Shown: positions 17,267-26,220 of the stretch, piece by piece
Layout of the letters: every line of letters starts with the position of its first letter
How positions within the stretch are numbered: the stretch's first letter is position 1
Source of the DNA: an uncultured bacterium
GTDB taxonomy: Bacteria; Bacillota_I; Bacilli_A; RFN20; CAG-826
Reading direction: 5' to 3'
Length of the DNA stretch: 64,000 bases
Assembly: GCA_949299195.1 (NCBI GenBank)
Contig: CASFZN010000018.1
Location: 62,001 to 126,000, forward strand
Notes under the pieces: model-generated
The model's database searches: none
Told to the model about the DNA's origin: nothing
The model's input: the letters and a program-made list of their open reading frames with translations, nothing else
Translations under genes and position numbers: made by a program

Positions 17267-18091
17267 TTATTTATTATTTTCTTCATTTTTTAAAGAATTA
17301 ATATAATCTTCAACATCTCCGAGTTTATAGCCAACATTAACTAAATAAGAAATAATCAAATTATCTTTATCTTCTCTTTTTTTATATTTTTGGAGGGCTT
17401 TATTGTAATCTTTCTTTAATAATTCTTTTTCTTTAGTTTCATCGATTTCAAGAGTTGAAATAACATCATCAATTATCTCTAAATCAAATCCTCTTTTTAA
17501 CATTTGTTCAGAGATCTTCTTTTTTTGTTTAATAATATTATTAGAAACATACTTATTTTTAATAATTTCAAAGTATTTATGCGCTTTTTCTTTTTCTAAA
17601 TCTATTGGGAAAGATAAAGAATCAATATATACATCATTAATTTCTTTTTCTTTAAAGTAATTAATGATGTAATATTTCCCATAATATGCACCATTAAAAT
17701 GATCTAAAAAGATAGTTACATAATCTTGATCATCAAGAAGTTTTACTTCTTCTAATTCTTTTACTACCTCATTAATTTCTTCTTCTAAATAATCGAATTT
17801 ATCATAAGTTTTTGTTAAAACTTCTGCTTTAGAATAAGGTCTTTTTACAAGTAAATCACTAATATAATTTTTAATGATATTTTTATTTTCTTCTTTAATA
17901 AGTTTATTAAAATCTTCAACACTTACTTTTCCAACCTCTAAAGGGCATTCATCATAAGAAAAATAGCTGATTTTAATTTTTTCCTTATCATCATCATTTA
18001 AAATATATTCGATTATTACCTTACTTTCTTTAATTTCAACGTTAGTAATTTCAATAGATTTAACATCATTACCAATTCTTTCTAATGGCAT
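17267..18091 (-). CDS. recX: RecX-family regulator of RecA
   Basis: A 274-residue mostly helical protein. RecX binds RecA filaments and modulates recombination. The core repeats are visible: RPYSKAEVLTKTYDKF near residue 93, then EVVKELEEVKLLDDQDYV and later ISEQMLKRGFDLEIIDDVI. The start overlaps the glycosyltransferase gene by 23 bases and has GGAGG upstream. It is 20 bases ahead of yhaM. Bacterial RecX ranges from 150 to 270 residues, so this is a long form with three helical repeats. Confidence 0.88.
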   Translation of the reverse strand: MPLERIGNDVKSIEITNVEIKESKVIIEYILNDDDKEKIKISYFSYDECPLEVGKVSVEDFNKLIKEENKNIIKNYISDLLVKRPYSKAEVLTKTYDKFDYLEEEINEVVKELEEVKLLDDQDYVTIFLDHFNGAYYGKYYIINYFKEKEINDVYIDSLSFPIDLEKEKAHKYFEIIKNKYVSNNIIKQKKKISEQMLKRGFDLEIIDDVISTLEIDETKEKELLKKDYNKALQKYKKREDKDNLIISYLVNVGYKLGDVEDYINSLKNEENNK

Positions 18092-19241
18092 TTTTATAGA
18101 CCTCCATTACATTTTTATAAAAAGTATTATCACTAAATAAATCGATAGAATTATAGGCATTTTCTTTAATTTCTTCTAATTGATTCTTATCATAATTCAT
18201 AATTTCAATAAGTTTATATTGGAAATCCTCTTCATTTCTAAAGAAAAAACCTGTGACTTTATTAGTTATAACATTTAAAAGGTTAGTATCAAAGCGGCAT
18301 AAAACAACTTTTCTAGCAGCCATTGCTTCCATGAATGTTAATCCTTGAGTTTCGGTGATTGATGCATTTAAGAATAAATCTGAAATTGCGTAATATTTAG
18401 GAACTTCTGTTAATAAAACTTTTCCTAAAAATCTAATTCTATGTTCGAGTCCTAATTTTGCGGTTTGTTTTTTTAAATCCTCTTCACAAGGACCTGCTCC
18501 TACAAATAACATCAATGTTTTATCAACGTCTTCTTTATGATTATCTAAATAAATTTTATAAGCATCAATTAAGACATCAAAGGACTTTTCTTCAGCAATT
18601 CTGCCTAAGCAAAGTAAAACATATTGGTCTTCTCTGATTCCTAGTGATTTTCTTAAAGCTGCAATTTCTTCTTTATCTTCTACCTCAAAGCGAGAAAAAT
18701 CAAATCCAGTAGGAACAATATTGATTGTTTTTTCAACTCCAATACTTCTTAGATAAATCTCAGTTTTCATAGATGGAACAATAATTTCAGTAGAAGAAAG
18801 CATGGCGCTTCTAGAAAATTCTCTTAAAGCCCATTTTGAAAATCTATCGAAATACCCCTTAGATATATAATAGGTATAGTCTTCATACATCGTGTGATAA
18901 GTATAAACTGTAGGAAGTTTTAATCTTTTGGCTAAAATAAAACCAAATTGACCAATTCCAAACTCAGTATTGATATGTATGACGTCTAAGTTTAATGATT
19001 TTAATAACTTATAAGCCTTCGAATTATAAATAAAAGCGGCTCGATATCCGTATAATTTTTTAAGTTCTAATCCTGGAATTCCAATGACATTATCCTTAAA
19101 AATTACATTTTTTTCTGAAGTAGTTGTAACAACATAACAGTTATGTCCTCTTTTATTAAGGGTATTAAAAAGGGAGGTTACACTAGTAGCAACCCCATTA
19201 ACTTCAGGAAAGAATGTATCACTAAATAAGGCAATATTCAT
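18069..19241 (-). CDS. GT4 glycosyltransferase, probable diacylglycerol glucosyltransferase
   Basis: A 390-residue cytoplasmic, membrane-associated GT-B enzyme. The N-terminal donor-loop region FSDTFFPEVNGVATSVTS and the C-terminal GRIAEEKSFDVLIDAY and ETQGLTFMEAMAA (E-x7-E motif) are diagnostic of family GT4. The EFGIGQFGFILAKRLKLP and YTYHTMYEDYTYY segments resemble the alpha-glucosyl-diacylglycerol synthases of Acholeplasma and lactobacilli, so the substrate is probably diacylglycerol. It is 2 bases from the flippase-like gene upstream, which fits a membrane-glycolipid pathway (inference). Confidence 0.88.
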   Translation of the reverse strand: MNIALFSDTFFPEVNGVATSVTSLFNTLNKRGHNCYVVTTTSEKNVIFKDNVIGIPGLELKKLYGYRAAFIYNSKAYKLLKSLNLDVIHINTEFGIGQFGFILAKRLKLPTVYTYHTMYEDYTYYISKGYFDRFSKWALREFSRSAMLSSTEIIVPSMKTEIYLRSIGVEKTINIVPTGFDFSRFEVEDKEEIAALRKSLGIREDQYVLLCLGRIAEEKSFDVLIDAYKIYLDNHKEDVDKTLMLFVGAGPCEEDLKKQTAKLGLEHRIRFLGKVLLTEVPKYYAISDLFLNASITETQGLTFMEAMAARKVVLCRFDTNLLNVITNKVTGFFFRNEEDFQYKLIEIMNYDKNQLEEIKENAYNSIDLFSDNTFYKNVMEVYKNAIRKNW

Positions 19242-19243
19242 AA

Positions 19244-20662
19244 CTATTTATTCTTCTTTTTAATTTCCTTTTTCTCTTTTTTAAGTTCTTTTTCTTCGAG
19301 TTTCTTTTGTTTATTTTCTTGCAAAATCTCTTGCTGTTCAATAAAAGATTCTTTTCTTTCATCGATTGTTTCAAAACTTAAAGTAACGACTGTCTTCTTA
19401 TTAGGAATATCAAGAATTCTTTCTCCAAGAGGAAGACCTCTACTTTTATAAGTAGCAGCGACTATTCCATTGATTAAGAAAGGAATGTAGAAAGTGATCA
19501 TTCTCCAAAAGATAAGTACCATATTAGCACCACCTAAACTATAGAAATAATCAGTAAAATATCCGCCTCCTGAACCATATAATCTTTCAAAAACATATTC
19601 AGCAATTCCTGCAGTTCCTGGGATTGGAATTAATCCAGTAACCATTTGATGGAAGTTTGAAAAAGCGATCGAATCATAAATTTTTAAAAACCAGTTTATA
19701 TCCTCGGTTGGATTTTCAAATCCTCCTAAAGTTAATCCTGATAAAAACGGGTTTAATCCATTAAGACAAATAATTAAGAAGGTAATAAAAAACATCAAGA
19801 TTGCGAAAGGAATATTTGAAAATAATCTTTGTAGCTCTATTCGATAGTTTTCTACCTGTAATCTTACGCTTTGTTTTTTCTCTTCTGGCTTTCTAATAAG
19901 TTTTATTTTACCTAAGAAAGTAATAAGTTTATTGATAACAAAATTATGAAGTCTTCTTGAAAGCGACATAAATAAAAGAAGAATTGTAACTAAAATATTT
20001 AAAAAATAACCAATGATTATAAATACCCAAAAAGGAATTGGAGGAATAGCAGCTCCGTTAATAACAATATCTAAATCAAAAGCTGGAATCGATAATATCG
20101 CATTAAATCTAGTTACAATTGAGATTAATCCAATTAAACATAAGGTAATTTGATAAACAATAAAGTTCATAACTAAAATCGAAGCAGCATTAGAAACAGC
20201 TACTCCTTGTTTATTAAAAACATAGGCTTTAGCAAATTCCCCACCATATGCACCTGGAGTTATAGAACTATAAAAATTATCAATAGCTTGAACTGCCATC
20301 GCTTGATGAAATTTATAATGGCGATAATAAAGTTTGGCATATAAATACATGCTTAAAGCATTAAGTAGGAAAAAGCATAGGAAACAACCTAAAAATAGTA
20401 CTAAATAATCATATCTCATAGTTTGAACGAAATATGGAATCATTTCATAAACTAATTCAGCATTATCATCTTGAACTGGTTGAAGAAGGTTATAGGCTAA
20501 AACTGCAGCAGTAACAATTAAAACAATCGAAAAATATAAGAAATATTTCCATTTTTTGTTCTTTTTATCTTTCTTACCTTTGTTTATAGTTTCTTGAGAA
20601 TTAACAGCACTTTCTTCTTCAAGATTATTATTGTTTTCATTCTTATTTTCTTCAACATTCAT
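19244..20662 (-). CDS. Flippase-like / UPF0104 integral membrane protein
   Basis: A 472-residue membrane protein with about 8 transmembrane segments and a Lys/Glu-rich tail. The region TPGAYGGEFAKAYVFNKQG and the segment GLIPIPGTAGIAEYVF match the lysylphosphatidylglycerol-synthase transmembrane-domain family. Without the synthase domain, members are thought to move lipids across the membrane. I chose the ATG at 20662 because two earlier in-frame ATGs have no ribosome site and lie in or upstream of an extended -10 element. Pairing with the glycosyltransferase suggests a role in glycolipid or polymer assembly. Confidence 0.75.
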   Translation of the reverse strand: MNVEENKNENNNNLEEESAVNSQETINKGKKDKKNKKWKYFLYFSIVLIVTAAVLAYNLLQPVQDDNAELVYEMIPYFVQTMRYDYLVLFLGCFLCFFLLNALSMYLYAKLYYRHYKFHQAMAVQAIDNFYSSITPGAYGGEFAKAYVFNKQGVAVSNAASILVMNFIVYQITLCLIGLISIVTRFNAILSIPAFDLDIVINGAAIPPIPFWVFIIIGYFLNILVTILLLFMSLSRRLHNFVINKLITFLGKIKLIRKPEEKKQSVRLQVENYRIELQRLFSNIPFAILMFFITFLIICLNGLNPFLSGLTLGGFENPTEDINWFLKIYDSIAFSNFHQMVTGLIPIPGTAGIAEYVFERLYGSGGGYFTDYFYSLGGANMVLIFWRMITFYIPFLINGIVAATYKSRGLPLGERILDIPNKKTVVTLSFETIDERKESFIEQQEILQENKQKKLEEKELKKEKKEIKKKNK

Positions 20663-20673
20663 AACTAAAAAAT

Positions 20674-20682
20674 AGTATATCA
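20674..20682 (-). promoter_or_regulatory. Extended -10 of the flippase-glycosyltransferase operon
   Basis: TGATATACT on the minus strand, 11 bases before the chosen ATG, with no ribosome site between. Confidence 0.4.
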
Positions 20683-20692
20683 TAACTCCCAA

Positions 20693-20894
20693 TTGATGGA
20701 CTAGAATCTTAAAGAAAAAATCACCTTAAATAAACACTAATTCTTTAAATTATTGATTAACGAGTCAATCAATAAAGATTATTTAATATTCAAAATTTTA
20801 AATCCTACTATTCTCTAAGAACTATCATACTTTTTTAAAAACATTTATAACTTATGTTATAAATAATTTCTTTAAAAATATCGTCAATTTATCT
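20693..20894. promoter_or_regulatory. Divergent spacer with two inverted repeats
   Basis: No gene is visible. ATTGATT / AATCAAT are spaced by 8 bases (20752-20773). ATTTATAAC-TTAT-GTTATAAAT (20843-20864) has perfect 9-bp arms and lies about 30 bases upstream of the exporter -35 box. Both are plausible operators for an unseen regulator of the ABC exporter. Confidence 0.45.
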
Positions 20895-20923
20895 TTGAAA
20901 AAAGATACTTTTGCTACTATAAT
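20895..20923 (+). promoter_or_regulatory. Strong promoter of the ABC exporter, leaderless type
   Basis: TTGAAA (20895-20900), a 17-base spacer and TATAAT (20918-20923). The ATG at 20932 is only 8 bases beyond the -10 box and there is no Shine-Dalgarno sequence, so transcription should begin at or beside the start codon. Confidence 0.75.
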
Positions 20924-20931
20924 AAACGAAT

Positions 20932-22740
20932 ATGAAAGGAAAGAAATTAACACCGCGTCAAATAATGCTCAAAGGGAATAAGTTTAGATATTATTTCTAC
21001 TTTTTTGTATTATTTATTTCCCTTCTTTTTTACCTACTTGGAACCTACACAACCAAAGCTTTAATTGATGCTATCAATAAAGAACCATTTGAAGAAATGG
21101 ACTTTTTAGAGCAATTATTTTTTAATGCTTTTGGTGGATATGAATTTTTAACTGAAAACATCTATGTTTTTGCTATTATTTTGGTTATTTTTGCGCTTTT
21201 AAGTGGTGGAACTCATGCCTTCAGATTCGTTTATAGAGCTAAAACCAACACTCAAATGGGCAAACAACTTCAAGATGCTTTATTTTATAAAGTTGAAAGA
21301 CTTAATTATAGCCAAATTAAATCAATGAAAAACGGTGATATTCTTCAAACTTGTACTAGAGATGAAGATATCTATCGTAGATTTTTAACTGATCATATTT
21401 ATTCAATTGCTTATTCTTCTACCATCGTTGTTTTAGCTTCAATCATTTTATTTATTACCGACTGGAAAATGGCTTTAATCACTATTTCATTAATGCCAAT
21501 CATGTTCGTTTATAGTTTCTTTATTATTAAGAAGGTAAGAATCAAATTTAGAATCACCGACGATAGTGAAGGTGAAATGACTTCAAAAATTGAAGAAAAC
21601 TTAGCAAGTGTTAGAGTTGTTAAAGCTTTCAATAATGAGGCTTATGAAATCGATAACTTTGAACATTATGTTAAAGATTACCGTAAAAAATTCATAGATT
21701 GGAGAAAATTATCATCATTTTTCTTCTCTAGTAGTGATATTTTTATCTTTGGTCAAATCTTATTAACTACCATTTGTGGTTTCTATTTTACTTTCCTACA
21801 TTATGTTGATCCAACTACCGGAATCAGCTTAGGAACTATGGTTTTAGCATTCTCATATGCTGATATAATCGTTTGGCCAATTAGAGATTTAGCAATGATT
21901 CTTTCTAATGTTGCTAGAGCCTTTGCTAGTGCTGATAGAATTAATCTTATTTTAGATAGTGAAAGTGAAGATATTTATAGTGGCGAAACTCCTAAAATTA
22001 ATGGCGGCATTGAATTTAAAAATGTTTCTTTTGCTTTCCCAGATACTAAAAATCACGAACACACAATTAAAAATATTACATTTAAAGTTGAACCTGGTCA
22101 AACTGTTGCAATTATGGGTAAAACTGGAAGTGGAAAATCCACTTTAGCTTATTTATTAGATAGATTATACGACTATGATGAAGGTCAAATTTTAATTGAT
22201 GGAATAGATATTACTAAGATTCAAAAATCTTATTTAAGAAAAAATATCAGTTTAATTCTTCAAGAACCATTCCTTTTCTCTAAAACAGTTAAAGAAAATT
22301 TAATTATTGGAAGAAAAGATGTAAGCGAAGAAAAAATGATGCAAGCAACAAAAATTTCTCAAATTCACGAATCAATCACTAAATTTCATAACGGTTATGA
22401 TACTCCAGTTGGAGAAAGGGGAACTACTCTTTCTGGTGGTCAAAAGCAAAGGGTCGCTATTGCAAGAAGTTTATTAATGGATTCCCCAATACTTATTTTT
22501 GACGATTCATTATCAGCGGTTGATACTGAAACCGACTATAATATTCGTAACGCTTTAAAAAATAGAGAAGACAAATCAACAACAATCATCATCACTCATA
22601 GAGTCGCAACCGCAAAAGATGCGAATTTAATCGTTGTTTTAAATAAAGGCGAAGTTGAAGCCTTAGGTACTCATGATGAGTTAGTTAAACAAGAAGGTTT
22701 ATATCAAAGAATCTATAAGATTCAAACTAAAATGGAGTAA
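20932..22740 (+). CDS. ABC exporter half-transporter with degenerate catalytic site
   Basis: A 602-residue type IV ABC protein: six transmembrane helices in residues 20-330 and a nucleotide-binding domain after about 350. Walker A is GKTGSGKST, signature LSGGQKQR, and Walker B LIFDDS has Asp where the catalytic Glu normally is. That replacement marks the inactive half of heterodimeric exporters such as BmrCD or LmrCD. The partner gene starts 5 bases after the stop. The substrate is unknown; multidrug or lipid export is likely by family. Confidence 0.92.
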   Translation: MKGKKLTPRQIMLKGNKFRYYFYFFVLFISLLFYLLGTYTTKALIDAINKEPFEEMDFLEQLFFNAFGGYEFLTENIYVFAIILVIFALLSGGTHAFRFVYRAKTNTQMGKQLQDALFYKVERLNYSQIKSMKNGDILQTCTRDEDIYRRFLTDHIYSIAYSSTIVVLASIILFITDWKMALITISLMPIMFVYSFFIIKKVRIKFRITDDSEGEMTSKIEENLASVRVVKAFNNEAYEIDNFEHYVKDYRKKFIDWRKLSSFFFSSSDIFIFGQILLTTICGFYFTFLHYVDPTTGISLGTMVLAFSYADIIVWPIRDLAMILSNVARAFASADRINLILDSESEDIYSGETPKINGGIEFKNVSFAFPDTKNHEHTIKNITFKVEPGQTVAIMGKTGSGKSTLAYLLDRLYDYDEGQILIDGIDITKIQKSYLRKNISLILQEPFLFSKTVKENLIIGRKDVSEEKMMQATKISQIHESITKFHNGYDTPVGERGTTLSGGQKQRVAIARSLLMDSPILIFDDSLSAVDTETDYNIRNALKNREDKSTTIIITHRVATAKDANLIVVLNKGEVEALGTHDELVKQEGLYQRIYKIQTKME

Positions 22741-22745
22741 AGAAT

Positions 22746-24689
22746 ATGCCAGCATTTGTTGAAGAAAGCGTAGTATCGACAAAACTCAATTTCTCTGTTT
22801 GGTTAAAAACACTGAAATATATCAAAAAAGTATGGCCAATGGTCTTAATCCTTTTAGTATGCATGCTTTTCCAGGCTTTTTATGATTCTTCATTTATTCC
22901 TAGCGCTAACTTAGCTTTGATGGGATATTTTGAATCTTATGGAGCATTAATTACTCCTTCAAGCACGATTTGGGATGTAGTTTTAGACTTTAATATTCTT
23001 GGTGCTGGATTCCAAATTTCATTCTTAAACTATCTTATTTTATCGATAGTCCTCGTTGTATTAAGATCGTTTGCAATGTTTGGATTATTCTTCTCGATGG
23101 CTTATATTGAAATGCAAATCATGGTTGAATTAAGAAGAGATGCATTTAGAAGAATCCAAGAATTATCATTCTCTTACTTTGATAAAACTCCATCTGGATG
23201 GCTTATTGCTAGACTTCAAAATGATGCTGCTAGTGTTGGTGAAGTCTTATCTTATTCAGTTTTAAGAATTTTCCAAATTGTAATGAATTTAACCTTCACT
23301 CTCATTACAATGTTCGCTCAATCTTGGGAATTAGCATTAATTATTTTAGCTACTACTCCTTTAATCTTTATTATCGTCCTAGTATTTGAATATTTAATTC
23401 TTAAATATAGTAGAATTGCTCGTAACGCTTATTCATATTTTGTTGGTTGGCTTGCTGAATCGATCAACGGAAATAAGACTATTAAAACCATGGCAATTGA
23501 AGAAACAATCAAGGAAGAATGCCAAGGAATTACTGAAGACATTCGAAAGAAAAGACTTAAAACTCAAAGAATTTCAGGACTTTTCTGGCCTAGCGTTGAC
23601 TTTTTAAGTTATCTTACAACCGCTTTAATTATCATCGTTTTCCCACTTATGGGTAAAGTTGATAATGGGGTAATTATCAACACTTCTTTATTAGTATTAT
23701 TTATTCAATTTGTAGGCCATATCTATTCGCCAATTAGACAATTTGCTGAAATTTTCTCAGATTTAATGGCATCCCAAGCAAGTGTTGAAAAAATATTCAT
23801 GTTAATTGATACTAAGCCAACTCTTGTAGATGCTCCTGAAGTTATTGAAAAATATGGTGATTTATTCCATAACAAAAAAGAGAATTTCGAATCTTTAGAA
23901 GGTGATATTAAATTTAATCATGTTTCATTCTCATATTTAGAAGGAATCGAAGTCTTACATGATTTAAATTTACATATTGAAAAAGGTACTTCTTTAGCAA
24001 TTGTTGGAGAAACTGGAAGTGGAAAATCTACAACTGTAAATCTTTTATGCCGATTCTATGAACCAAGCAAGGGAAATATCTTAATTGATGATATTAATTA
24101 TAAAGAAAGAAGTGTTGGTTGGTTGCGTTCTAATATTGGATACGTTCAACAAACACCATTCATCTTTAAAGGGACTATCATCGATAATATTAGATACGGA
24201 AAACTTGATGCCAGTGAAGAAGATATTATAAGGGTGTGTAAAGAGCTTGATATTCATGACTTTATTATGAGTTTAAAAGATGGCTATCATACATTCCTTA
24301 AAGATGGAGGAAATGAATTATCTCAAGGACAAAAACAACTCATTTCCTTTGCTAGAGCCACAATTAGAGATCCTAAAATATTAATTTTAGATGAAGCTAC
24401 TTCTTCTATTGATACCGAAACTGAATTTAATATTCAAGGTTCAATCAATAAGATGTTAAAAGGAAGAACTTCATTAATTATTGCTCATAGACTTTCTACT
24501 ATTGTTGATGCATCTCGTATCTTAGTTATGAAAGATGGAATCGTTGTAGAAGATGGCAATCATAAATCTTTAATGGAAAAGAAAGGATATTACTATAACC
24601 TTTATATGAATCAATTTAAAGAGCTTAATATTGATACTCAAATCGATCAATATGAAGAACAAATTGTTAAACATAATATTAATTTATAG
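22746..24689 (+). CDS. ABC exporter half-transporter with the active catalytic Glu
   Basis: A 647-residue partner of the preceding protein. Six transmembrane helices are followed by an NBD with Walker A GETGSGKST and Walker B LILDEATSSID, where the catalytic Glu is intact. Its signature motif is LSQGQKQL instead of LSGGQ. In a heterodimer its Walker B pairs with the canonical LSGGQ of the partner, giving one active site, while the Asp and LSQGQ meet in the other. That complementary pattern strongly supports one heterodimer. Confidence 0.93.
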   Translation: MPAFVEESVVSTKLNFSVWLKTLKYIKKVWPMVLILLVCMLFQAFYDSSFIPSANLALMGYFESYGALITPSSTIWDVVLDFNILGAGFQISFLNYLILSIVLVVLRSFAMFGLFFSMAYIEMQIMVELRRDAFRRIQELSFSYFDKTPSGWLIARLQNDAASVGEVLSYSVLRIFQIVMNLTFTLITMFAQSWELALIILATTPLIFIIVLVFEYLILKYSRIARNAYSYFVGWLAESINGNKTIKTMAIEETIKEECQGITEDIRKKRLKTQRISGLFWPSVDFLSYLTTALIIIVFPLMGKVDNGVIINTSLLVLFIQFVGHIYSPIRQFAEIFSDLMASQASVEKIFMLIDTKPTLVDAPEVIEKYGDLFHNKKENFESLEGDIKFNHVSFSYLEGIEVLHDLNLHIEKGTSLAIVGETGSGKSTTVNLLCRFYEPSKGNILIDDINYKERSVGWLRSNIGYVQQTPFIFKGTIIDNIRYGKLDASEEDIIRVCKELDIHDFIMSLKDGYHTFLKDGGNELSQGQKQLISFARATIRDPKILILDEATSSIDTETEFNIQGSINKMLKGRTSLIIAHRLSTIVDASRILVMKDGIVVEDGNHKSLMEKKGYYYNLYMNQFKELNIDTQIDQYEEQIVKHNINL

Positions 24690-24694
24690 TTAAT

Positions 24695-24724
24695 AAAAAT
24701 GTCGCATAAATCTGCGACATTTTT
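24695..24724. terminator. Bidirectional terminator between exporter and GNAT gene
   Basis: AAAAATGTCGCA pairs with TGCGACATTTTT around TAAATC; A and T flanks suit both convergent genes. Confidence 0.88.
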
Positions 24725-24726
24725 AA

Positions 24727-25296
24727 TTATTTATTAATTAAATTTAAATATTCTTCATAAGTTAATTCGGTATAAATTAACTTTACATTCTTACCTTTAA
24801 TAAGGGATTCATTTCTTATTCCTTTATCAATAAATCCTGCTTTTAACATGACTTTATAAGAGGCAATATTTTGTTCATTGCACCTAATTAAGATTTTTGA
24901 GGCTTTACATTCATTAAATAAATAATCTCTAACTAATGATAAAGTTTCACTCATTATTCCTTTATTCCAATATTTTTTATTCAAGACGTATCCTAGTTCG
25001 ATAGTATAGTTATCATTTTCATCTTTAAATAAATTAACTGAATCGATACCTCCAATTAATTTATTATCCTTTTTAAAAATAATAGCCCATCTAAAAGTTT
25101 CTTTATTATTATATTCTTCTAACCAAATATTAAGGATTTTTTTAGAGGTTTCAATGGATTGATGAGTTGGCCAAGTTAAAAATAAAGTTACTTCATCTTC
25201 TTTTGCATAATCAAAAATATCTACTTCATCTCCTTTTTGATATTTTCTTAAAATAAGTCTTTCACTTTCTAAAGTTTTAGAGCCTAAAAATAACAT
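24727..25296 (-). CDS. GNAT acetyltransferase, RimJ/RimL type
   Basis: A 189-residue acetyl-CoA-dependent N-acetyltransferase. TLESERLILRKYQKGD at the N-terminus and ELGYVLNKKYWNKGIMSETL around residue 100 (acetyl-CoA binding strand and loop) are typical of ribosomal-protein alanine acetyltransferase relatives; SYKVMLKAGF closes the fold. The substrate cannot be told from sequence: ribosomal protein, other protein N-terminus or a small molecule. AAAGGTAG precedes the ATG. Apparently monocistronic. Confidence 0.85.
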   Translation of the reverse strand: MLFLGSKTLESERLILRKYQKGDEVDIFDYAKEDEVTLFLTWPTHQSIETSKKILNIWLEEYNNKETFRWAIIFKKDNKLIGGIDSVNLFKDENDNYTIELGYVLNKKYWNKGIMSETLSLVRDYLFNECKASKILIRCNEQNIASYKVMLKAGFIDKGIRNESLIKGKNVKLIYTELTYEEYLNLINK

Positions 25297-25430
25297 AAAA
25301 CTACCTTTAATATCGATATTTTGAATTATAAATTAAGTTAAAGTTTTAATCAATTAAATAGCGTTTACTTATTTTTAAATTTATTAAATAGAGATAATTA
25401 AAACTTAATAAATCGCGATATTATTTATAT

Positions 25431-26088
25431 ATGGTTAAGAAGTGGGCAAACAAATTTTACATATTCGTTTTAATTATTTTTATTTTGTTTTCAATATTTT
25501 ATATTTGGTTACAGTTTAAATATCTAAGTTTTTATCCTTAGAATTATGGAATCCCTCAGGTATTGTTGAAATAGGTGAAACTGCTTTTTGTTTTATTGTT
25601 GCAATTGTTTTTGCTGCACTTTCTATAGGAAGTAAAAAGAAATTCAAAATCCTTTTTGCTACCTTATTCTTTGGTATTGCATATTATTTCATTCAATTTT
25701 TATCTACTTTTTTACCAATGATGATTGATGGGTTTCAGTATTATGATGAAAATATTGTTTACCATCTCATTGGAACTGGTCTATTTTTCATTTATGGCGC
25801 TCTTTTAATTATCTCGATGAATTAAAAAGTCATAATAAAACACTAAAAGTTTTAATGGTTATCGTTGGAGCTTTACAAATAGTACTTTATGTATTTGCTA
25901 TGGTTGGGAATTTAAGAGTTTACTTTACTTACTTTTATGGCGAAATGATTAGTTTTGGAGATAACATTTATTTATTATCTTCATTTATAACCTTACTATT
26001 TTTAACTATTTTAGGCGCTATTTACATTGTTTTACCGCTTTCGTTAGAAAATAAAAGTAAAGATGGAGATAACATAATCGTTATTTAA
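25431..26088 (+). pseudogene. Membrane-protein gene broken by two frameshifts
   Basis: Three consecutive hydrophobic reading segments in three frames make sense as one protein of about 215 residues with roughly six membrane segments. The first runs from ATG 25431 to TAG at 25539-25541; the second continues one base back from about 25538 to a TAA near 25824; the third continues another base back from about 25801 to 26088. Each junction is equivalent to losing one base, near short T runs. It may be real decay or two sequencing errors. I do not recognise the family. Confidence 0.65.
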
Positions 26089-26154
26089 ACCCTACTATAG
26101 GTCTACTGCTATTATTTTTAAAACTTGGTATGCATTAAATTTAATGCTTACTTT
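26086..26154. repeat. Dispersed intergenic repeat, long copy
   Basis: AAACCCTACTATAGGTCTAC is followed by GTATGCATTAAATTTAATGC and TTACT. The second part is a 24-bp near-palindrome with one mismatch pair. Both parts recur, slightly changed, in the walJ-dnaB gap at 61.1-61.2 kb; the GTATGCATTAAA half recurs near 29.3 and 54.0 kb. Confidence 0.6.
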
Positions 26155-26169
26155 TTTATTTATAAGCAA

Positions 26170-26206
26170 AATAAAACCCTATTCAGTATTAACTTGAACA
26201 GGGTTT
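26170..26206 (-). terminator. Terminator after the P-type ATPase
   Basis: On the minus strand AAACCCTGTTCA pairs with TGAATAGGGTTT (12 bp, one G-T pair) and is followed by TATTTT. Confidence 0.8.
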
Positions 26207-26220
26207 AATAATGTAATTAA

